DNA of 64,000 bases, from contig OU015669.1 of assembly GCA_907165275.2 (NCBI GenBank), positions 2,254,501-2,318,500 of the forward strand, given 5' to 3'. A program made the position numbers and the translations under genes. The notes under the pieces were generated by a model. It had not been told where the DNA came from and made no database searches. It saw only the letters and a list, made by a program, of their open reading frames with translations. Shown piece after piece: positions 57,224-64,000 of this stretch. Within the stretch, counting starts at the first letter, position 1; each line of letters starts with the position of its first letter. The DNA comes from Zygaena filipendulae. Lineage: Eukaryota > Arthropoda > Insecta > Lepidoptera > Zygaenidae.

Positions 57224-57593
57224 TCAAGGCACAGCTTTGATAGTATTAACATGCTGACAAGCGGAGAGACATTGTGACAGGTTATGTATAGACACACAAC
57301 ACTCAACAACCGCATCATCTAAACGTGTCATATCAAGCGGTTCCGTGAAGGACCCGCTTAATATTAACTTATCAAAACTAAGTAAACATTCGAATTTTTT
57401 TGTTGAAATTTGATGAATATTCATTAAACATGCACGATCAGTAGTTTCGAGAAATCTTAGTGCAACGTTCTTTTAATTTATTACTTTTTAGTAATTCTAC
57501 ACAACACGCTATACTATTGATAATGGCGTAAACAAGTTTATGTTCTTTTGATATCTTATTTGTTGCACCGTACTTCTGGAAAACCGTCTGCAT
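57224..57593 (-). pseudogene. Two adjacent minus-strand ORFs of unknown origin
   Basis: The first, 57593 to 57438, encodes 51 residues (MQTVFQKYGATNKISKEH...SRNY). The second, 57424 to 57224, encodes 66 (MNIHQISTKKFECLLSFDKL...NTIKAVP). They are 13 bases apart in different frames and both look like natural protein, as if one reading frame had been broken. No family recognised and no promoter seen. Chance is possible given their length. Confidence 0.25.
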
Positions 57594-57599
57594 GATACG

Positions 57600-59029
57600 G
57601 TTTATCACTGTTAGGTCAGTTTAGTTAGTGTTTAAGGGCCTTGTTTGTTAGATCATTGCAACTTGCGGGTCGTTTTGTACCAACCTTGTTACTGTTGCGA
57701 ATGAGCTTAATCTTTCAATCTGGTCTACGTACGAGTGTATGAATGGAAAACGAGACTAATGAAATGGTCTTGTTGTGTGATTTATTCCGGTTTCTATATT
57801 TCTTAACTTGGGGATTGAATCTTAATTCTGAAATAATATGAAAAATTCTTATGCATATGTCTAGAATTTGGCCGGCTTTTGACCTACTTAAAAATACTTA
57901 GTGATTGTTAAACGCCTCTGTTAGCAATCTTGTTTCCATGTTGGTTCGTATTTTACTACTAGATGCTCTAGTTGTAACATGGTTATACTACAGGTTTAGT
58001 TCTAATAAAAACTCCTTTCCAATATCTGTCTGTGGCTTGGAAGACAAATTTTATTTATTTTATTTTGTATATTTTGTTCTTTAACTGATAATTTTGATTC
58101 AGTGAGTATACATTTAGAAAAAGCTACAGTAGGTGTAAAGTTTCTTTATTTGTCACAATCATCACGTATGCATTTATATCTTTGCTCTTATATTTATGCC
58201 TGTTTTTCGGATGTACACCGACCACTTTATTTGCAACGTCCTTGGCACGATTTCTATCACCTTGTTTACATTCATGAATCAGTTATAAATAACCTGACTA
58301 TGTTACAGCATAAGTTGTCTTTTGAAAGTGATGAAAAATAAAATTCCTTAAATTTTTATTGTCAAACTGAAGAAATAAATCTTTCTATAAATTTAATATT
58401 TGATTGTTAACTATTCCTGCATATTGCAAGTTCTTATTCGTCAGCTTCTCTGTTATGTTCTTTCCAATGACAAGATGTCTTGTAACAAATGACAGGAAAT
58501 AATTGTGTGATTGAAAAAATGGCCGAAAGTGTTATGTAAAAACGTGATATAATATCCATTATGAAATTGTTTTTAGGGTTCATAATTTTGAGTTGTTTTT
58601 GACAAATTTTGGTAAAATCCCTTTCTTTAACCCGAATCTACGCCATATTTTAATAGCAACAGAATAGAAACGTTTAATTTCCCATCCATTTCGAGATGTG
58701 CCCCTATTTTATTGGTTTCGTGTCTAGTTTGACTCGGATGAATGGAAACGGCGTATTGTACGCTGCAGAAACCATGTAATGTTTTGCGGTTGTCAAGCGT
58801 CCCGCGGCTTATTGCCTCGTAAGTAAGACTTCTGTTTTATACCCGCCGAAGTCCTTCGTGTTTTACGGCTGACGGCGGCGCCAGCAAAGCCGGTTTTAAG
58901 CGACAGGCGATTTACTATCCTCAACATAAAACAGCTGATTCATTACTTACTAGGTTTTCTCCTAGGTGTCTACCGGGACAAAGTACTCTATGTGTTTTTT
59001 ATGTACTCCTGACAACGTGTACATAGAAT
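57600..59029. other. Non-coding DNA apart from the candidate exon
   Basis: A GC-rich patch at 58780-58910 and otherwise AT-rich sequence. No repeat placed. Confidence 0.35.
58103..58344 (+). CDS. Candidate terminal exon, unknown protein
   Basis: An acceptor-like TTTTGATTCAG precedes 79 open codons (SIHLEKATVGVKFLYLSQSS...LSFESDEK) ending in TAA, with AATAAA-type signals close behind (58338 and 58372). The acceptor would be used in phase 1, as would the FGF donor at 20374. However, only a loose resemblance to FGF beta strands was seen and the conserved later FGF motifs are absent, so the link is not claimed. The frame also runs upstream to 58009 without an ATG. Confidence 0.25.
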
Positions 59030-59160
59030 TTTATGTGGTTTCTGTCCCGCATCAATTTCAGAGTTCCTGTGAAAATTTCGGGATGACATGTAGCCTAGAG
59101 CAAATCTTCATGATGATCGGTTGAGTTCGGCGTGAAAGTTTAACAAACAAATAATGAAAC
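59030..59160 (-). mobile_element. Helitron fragment, minus orientation
   Basis: TGTCCCGCATCAATTTCAGAG, ATTTCGGGATGACATGTAGC and GGCGTGAAAGTTTAACAAAC remain, without either terminus. Confidence 0.55.
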
Positions 59161-60249
59161 ATTTGTATTTCTATTTATGGTTTGGTGAAAGGTTTACGTT
59201 GATTTCATAGTGATGGTATATGTGGCTAATAACTTACAAAGGTATATGATGATGAAGTCTTTTGAACGCATCTTTACCTACTAAAGTTAACAGTATGTTA
59301 CTGCGGTTTGTTTGAATCGTGACATGTTATTTTGCTCAATAGCCTATATACTTATATTGTGTGGATAATTTTTACTAATTCCTTTGTTTTACTAGTCCGA
59401 AATTATGGAAATAAATATATATCTACTTAATTATATAATTAATAACGAAATCTCGAAGTTTGTACGGTGAGAGAAGCAAAACTACACAATATTTGCTTTA
59501 CAAATTGTTTTTTTTTTTAAGAAAACACGTAGGACTGTCAAACCTTGTATATTTTTCTGTGCATATAATTGCGCAATAATGTTCAGTTATTATTGTGATA
59601 ATTAAGTTATGGGAAATCTAAAAAGTATCTTATGCCAATAGCACTCTGGGATAGTGTTGCTGCATATCGTTAAAAGAATTTTTAAAATCGGTTTAGTAGT
59701 TCCAAATATTACCCCTTTAAAACTTTAAGTATATTTTTTAAATATTGGTGTAGATTTTGTCTAATTTCTCATTTTTCTGATTTTGAAATCGTTATTCGCT
59801 CCAAGCTTGTGCCACAAAGTTCAGCCGTGTTTCTAGTAGGTCCTGCAGTTCATCGGCTATCGTAGAGGCGGACATTTCATTACACGAACTACACCGACAT
59901 CATGTTGACGGGCCACCGCCGGTGATTCCGTATTTTTTTTTTATATTGTTTACTTATATCTTTATTATTAAGTTGTTCTCTCTCATTCATATGTCGTTCC
60001 GTATTATGGACAGTCAGAGATTGTTTTGTAAAATAAATAAAAAATAATGTACGTAGGTATATTGTAGCATTATTTATGAAACTATTCAAACTTCATGCTT
60101 GTTGTATTTTATTCAATGACTTCAAAATAAAAGAACGTAGGTAAGTAGGTTTGTTCGCGTTTTTTTTTTTTAAGAAATTGCGCCAGTGATTTTTATAGTT
60201 CTTTTACTGGGGGTAATTTATCTGTATGCTTTTTGGCGAGGTTTTAATA
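59161..60249. other. AT-rich DNA, nothing recognised
   Basis: No gene or recurrent repeat was recognised. Confidence 0.4.
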
Positions 60250-60487
60250 TCTATGCATAAAAAATGCCTTATCCTGAATGACTGATGGATCAACGCACAG
60301 CCTAAACTGCTGATCGTAGAGACCTGAAACTTGGAGGGTATGTTCTTTGTATGGCGTAGGCATTCGATGAGAAAGTATTTTTGAATATTCTACCCCTAAG
60401 GGAGTAAAAAGGGGGGGCAAAGTTTGTATGGAACCATTCCGCGGGAACTTCGAAATTATTGCGGGTGAAACCGCACGGGAAAGCTAG
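60250..60487 (+). mobile_element. Helitron, third body type
   Basis: ATGACTGATGGATCAACGCA, GTAGAGACCTGAAACTTGG, then the normal 3' end with CTAG at 60484-60487. Shows the unduplicated form of the hairpin region in 16186-16454. Confidence 0.75.
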
Positions 60488-60499
60488 TAGGTAATAAAA

Positions 60500-61098
60500 T
60501 GTTGTAATACGGAAGATGTGAAGGTATCTTCTGTGGTGGCGCCCGTTTGGCAATTATATTTTTTCGATTAAGTTTTCTTTCCGCGAACCGTGTCATCGCT
60601 GTGCACACAAAGAGGCAAAGATGCATGGCGACGGCCGCTCCGAAAAAAAAAAAAAAAAACAACTGAAGATTGTCTTTGACGTAATGAAGTATCATGTTCG
60701 AGAAGTTTTCCCGCGCCCGCGCCGCTTGCTTAATCTAATATAAAACTAATTCGCATTATTGTCTGCAATTAACTTTTCGCCAATTAATAATTACCTACGC
60801 AAGATATTCACGTGTATCAGCGTGATATCGCCACTCGCCGCTTCAAAATATAGTGGAGTTCACAAATATATGCCGTCCACCTCCAGCGCCCAGAACTGAT
60901 GAAGATCGGAGTTGTCGCCGGCGAATTAAGAAGGTCAGTGCACAGCGCCTATTTATCACGGTTCTTGTGAATTTTAAATCCAAAATTACCAATTTCTTAT
61001 ACAAATACAGTCCACTGCCCTTACACAAGGACGGTTGACGTAAATTCGTCACCATATCCTCCCGGAACTATTCCCGAGGGAGATCCGCGGCTCCACCA
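60500..61098 (+). repeat. Probable 5' LTR of the BEL/Pao element
   Basis: Limits are inferred: TGTTGT at 60500 as start and CCACCA at 61098 as end, eight bases before the primer-binding site. A TATAAAA promoter box lies at 60739-60745. The other LTR is outside the window, so neither the length nor the target duplication can be confirmed. Confidence 0.4.
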
Positions 61099-61106
61099 TA
61101 TTTATT

Positions 61107-61124
61107 TGGTCCTTCGAGCCGGAT
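61107..61124 (+). other. Primer-binding site, tRNA-Tyr
   Basis: TGGTCCTTCGAGCCGGAT is the exact complement of the 3' end of animal tRNA-Tyr including CCA, as I recall that tRNA. It marks where minus-strand cDNA synthesis starts and fixes the LTR end just upstream. Confidence 0.75.
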
Positions 61125-61358
61125 TTGAAGTATTTATTAAGTTAATTAAGCCACCCGCCCTTATTAGATTGATAGGAAACCTTTGTTTCAATTTTTAAAA
61201 AATTGATGTAGGTAGGTATATTCCTACATTTCTATAAGAGAAATTTAACATTGTATAGTTTAAAAGTTTAAAATTTGTAGCTTATATTGTTAATTATCAC
61301 TGCGGTATAGGTATAAATTGGTGTGTAACTTAACCAGTAATATAAAACTTACATTATC

Positions 61359-64000
61359 ATGGCAGAAAAACGTGATGTGAGTGATTCTTCATTGGTCTTA
61401 TTGGAAGCTAAGCGAAATGTATTGTTTCAAAGATTACAACAGTTGTATGACTCCTCTAAGGAGGCATCTAGTGATGAGAGTGCAAAAGAGAGTTTTCTTG
61501 GCTCGGTCATGTGTTTGGAGCAGCTGCGATCTGATTTTACACATAGTCTGGATAAGTATAATGAACGTCTGTTAGCAGTCACTCCCAAGGCTGTTCCAAA
61601 TTATAGTCCTTTGATCTCCTTTGATGATCTCTATGGCCGTGTTATGTATGCTAGATCTCAACTTTCACAAAATAAAAATAATTCTGATTCTACTCATAAT
61701 AAGAATCGACCACGTCTGCCTCCAATAGAACTCCTTTCTTTTAGTGGTGATATTCGCTCTTGGCCTTTGTTCTACGCCAACTTTAAGTCAACTGTACATG
61801 ACAATCCATCGCTCTCAGATTCAGAGAAGTTACACTACCTCTTAGGCAAACTAACGGGTAGGGCCTTGAACGCTTGCGCAGGCATAACACCATGTGCAGA
61901 GAATTATCATCTACTGATGCAAGCTCTTGTCGACAAATATGAGGATAAACGAATGCTGGCAACTACATACATTAATCAAATATTAGATTTTAAGTCTCTT
62001 AACTCAGCCTCCCATAGTAACTTTGACACATTTTTGGATCAGTTTGTATCGGCTGTAAAGGCATTAAAACTGTTAAATTTAAAAGATTTAACTGATTATA
62101 TATTTACACACATTGCTCTGAAGAAATTAGATCCTAATACAGTTCGTCTATTTGAAATGAATAATGATTGCGGCTCTGAGGTACCTAAGTTTGAGAGCCT
62201 TGTAGAATTTATTAAAAGTCACTCTAAACTACTGCAGCGAACACCTATAACTTCCAGTATGCCAAAGAAACCAGTAGAAGTCACTAGAACCACCCAAAGT
62301 AATCGATCAGCACCCAAATACCAATCACTAGTAGCTACATCTCCTACCAATATTCAAGACAATAATATTATCACAAAGGAGAATGGACACAAATGCTTGT
62401 GTGACAACTTCTTACACTATCATTTGTTTAAGTGTCCTGCATTTGAAACCATGTCACCTGCTGACCGATTTAAATGTGTGAGGGAGCGAAATGGGTGTGT
62501 AAATTGTCTCAGCATCAAACACAGAGTGTCATACTGCCATTCACCTTCTAACTGCCGCATGTGTCGGTTAAGACACCACACCTTACTTCACTTTACCGCA
62601 TCAGACACAGATCGAGGTGTAGGTACGGGCGATACGCTCGTCGCCACGCCGTCGTCAGTCTCTCTACCGCAGCCGCGGCCTGCCTCGCGGTCTGCCTCGC
62701 AGCCTGCCTCGCAGTCTGCCTCGCAGCCTGCCTCGCAGTCTGCCTCACAGCCGCCGAACGTCGCGTTGTGCTCCACGTCAGGGGCAGATTCACAATATTG
62801 TCCAAGTCGTACTATAAGTAGGAAAGAATCGAGTTCGGTATCTGCGACAGTTTTACTCGCTACCGCCCAGATAATGGTATACGATAATGAAGGGAACGGG
62901 CATCTCATGCGCTGTCTATTAGATAGCGGTTCGCAAAGTAACTTTATAACCGTAGATTGTTGCAAACGGTTGAATATACGCCCTCGCCGAGGAAACCACG
63001 CGATAGTAAAGGGTATTGGTGGTTCCGAAAAAATTATACGAGGTTCCGTTTCTCTTTCCTTTTCGTCCCGCTTTAAATCAAATATTAAATTCGACATCTC
63101 ATCTTTAGTTGTAGACCATATAACCGATAGCTTACCTACCGCCCTGGCCAATACTTCGGCACTTGTGTATTTTAAAAATCTACCGCTCGCTGATGAATTA
63201 TACGCTACTCCTAATCCGATAGATATATTGATAGGCGCATCGCTGTTTCCGCATTTATTATTACCTGACGTTGTTCGAAGCGGTGCGTCCGGTCCGCACG
63301 CAATAGAAACCGTACTCGGTTACGTGGTAATGGGTACGGTTCCAGCGCTGCAAGTAAGCAACGCTACTGTCGCCGCCTGCTGTCTGGCACCAGAGCAGCA
63401 GGTAGATAAGTTATTACAAAAATTTTGGGAGCTTGAAGAGCTCACCGCCTCGCCCATTCGAAGTCACGCGGACGACGAATGTGAAGAATTCTACAAGGTC
63501 ACCACAACTCGTGACCCCGCAAGTGGTAGGTACGAAGTAGCTTTACCTTTTCAAGAGGATCCTTTCTTGCTAGGCGACTCTTTAGATGTCGCGCGAAAAC
63601 GCTTTTATTGCCTCGAACGAAAATTAGAAGCTTCTCCGAAGTTAAGATTAGCCTACGACGAAATTATAAAAGAGTATATTAAAAATGATTACATATCTTT
63701 GTCGCCGCCGGATAGCCCGGCTGATTCTTCGCTTCGCGCATATATCATCCCGTATCACGGAGTGATCCGAGAAGACAAGGCCACGACTAAGCTCCGAATA
63801 GTTCTCGATGCGAGCTGTAAGACTACTTCGAAGTTTTCTTTGAATGACGTGTTACATGGTGGGCCGAACCTTCAAGGTGACCTCTTTCAAATTATACTAA
63901 ATTTTAGACTCTTTGCTTTCGCCCTTTCGGCGGATTGCAAACAAATGTTTCATCAAATCGCCGTGCGTGAATGCGACCGCCGCTATCAACGAATTATTTA
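61359..64000 (+). CDS. BEL/Pao retrotransposon gag-pol polyprotein (runs off the window)
   Basis: One uninterrupted frame of 880 codons from ATG 61359 (context TTATCATGG) to the window edge. Domains in order: gag-like region of the DUF1759 type, residues about 120-205 (LPPIELLSFSGDIRSWPLFY); a retroviral-type zinc knuckle C380-x2-C383-x4-H388-x4-C393 and a second Cys/His cluster C399, C402, H406/H407, H411; a Pro-Ala-Ser-Gln repeat, residues 441-464; an aspartic protease of the Pao (DUF1758) type with the active-site motif DSGSQ at 522-526; a linker to about 790; and the start of the Pao reverse transcriptase (KLRIVLDAS near 811, ADCKQMFHQI at 858-867 with the first catalytic Asp 859). The YxDD motif, RNase H and integrase would lie beyond the edge. 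Full Pao polyproteins are about twice this length. The absence of any stop or frameshift suggests a recent, possibly active insertion. Confidence 0.9.
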   Translation, partial: MAEKRDVSDSSLVLLEAKRNVLFQRLQQLYDSSKEASSDESAKESFLGSVMCLEQLRSDFTHSLDKYNERLLAVTPKAVPNYSPLISFDDLYGRVMYARSQLSQNKNNSDSTHNKNRPRLPPIELLSFSGDIRSWPLFYANFKSTVHDNPSLSDSEKLHYLLGKLTGRALNACAGITPCAENYHLLMQALVDKYEDKRMLATTYINQILDFKSLNSASHSNFDTFLDQFVSAVKALKLLNLKDLTDYIFTHIALKKLDPNTVRLFEMNNDCGSEVPKFESLVEFIKSHSKLLQRTPITSSMPKKPVEVTRTTQSNRSAPKYQSLVATSPTNIQDNNIITKENGHKCLCDNFLHYHLFKCPAFETMSPADRFKCVRERNGCVNCLSIKHRVSYCHSPSNCRMCRLRHHTLLHFTASDTDRGVGTGDTLVATPSSVSLPQPRPASRSASQPASQSASQPASQSASQPPNVALCSTSGADSQYCPSRTISRKESSSVSATVLLATAQIMVYDNEGNGHLMRCLLDSGSQSNFITVDCCKRLNIRPRRGNHAIVKGIGGSEKIIRGSVSLSFSSRFKSNIKFDISSLVVDHITDSLPTALANTSALVYFKNLPLADELYATPNPIDILIGASLFPHLLLPDVVRSGASGPHAIETVLGYVVMGTVPALQVSNATVAACCLAPEQQVDKLLQKFWELEELTASPIRSHADDECEEFYKVTTTRDPASGRYEVALPFQEDPFLLGDSLDVARKRFYCLERKLEASPKLRLAYDEIIKEYIKNDYISLSPPDSPADSSLRAYIIPYHGVIREDKATTKLRIVLDASCKTTSKFSLNDVLHGGPNLQGDLFQIILNFRLFAFALSADCKQMFHQIAVRECDRRYQRII
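62679..62750 (+). repeat. 12-bp coding minisatellite in the Pao polyprotein
   Basis: Six in-frame 12-base units of the form YCTGCCTCGCAG, alternating CCT and TCT first codons, so the true period is 24 bp. They encode alternating PASQ and SASQ between the zinc knuckles and the protease, forming a flexible linker that can change length by slippage. Confidence 0.85.

Noticed and set aside
62588..63151. 187-codon open frame on the minus strand
   Set aside because: It lies antisense to the gag-protease part of the BEL/Pao polyprotein, and its repeats (CEAD/CEAG) mirror the coding minisatellite. It is a shadow frame.

Overview
This is nuclear DNA from an insect, almost certainly a moth or butterfly. 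It is AT-rich with many TAGGTA/TACCTA words, carries more than 25 copies of a Helitron family typical of Lepidoptera (5' end TCCTACTAATATTATAAA, 3' end CTAG, inserted between A and T), LINE 3' ends with (TAAA)n tails, tRNA-derived SINEs and a BEL/Pao LTR retrotransposon. There are no bacterial operons, rRNA, true tRNA genes or CRISPR arrays. Host coding sequence is very sparse and most of the window is transposon debris inside or beside introns.

Layout. 1-17 kb: AT-rich sequence with scattered Helitrons, hairpin MITEs and one candidate terminal exon on the minus strand (7673-7845). 17.9-18.4 kb: a compact intronless minus-strand transcription unit with TATA box, short leader, 74-codon basic ORF and a perfect histone-type 3' stem-loop; its product is not recognised. 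19.5-20.4 kb: upstream region and first coding exon of a secreted fibroblast growth factor (FGF) on the plus strand, ending in a GTGAGT donor. No convincing further FGF exon is visible, so the rest of the gene is beyond the window or hidden in the following sequence. 20.4-60 kb: probable intron and intergenic DNA full of Helitrons, a GACGTC-core palindromic MITE family (eight copies), a decayed PIF/Harbinger-like transposon, LINE 3' ends, SINEs, and several insertions inside older insertions. 60.5-64 kb: 5' part of a BEL/Pao element (probable 5' LTR, a primer-binding site matching tRNA-Tyr, and an uninterrupted 880-codon gag-protease-RT frame that runs off the window).

The genes do not form a pathway. 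The two host items of interest, the FGF exon and the histone-like unit, lie about 2 kb apart on opposite strands with divergent orientation. Calls were made by eye from translation and pattern matching; element ends marked approximate could move by tens of bases.
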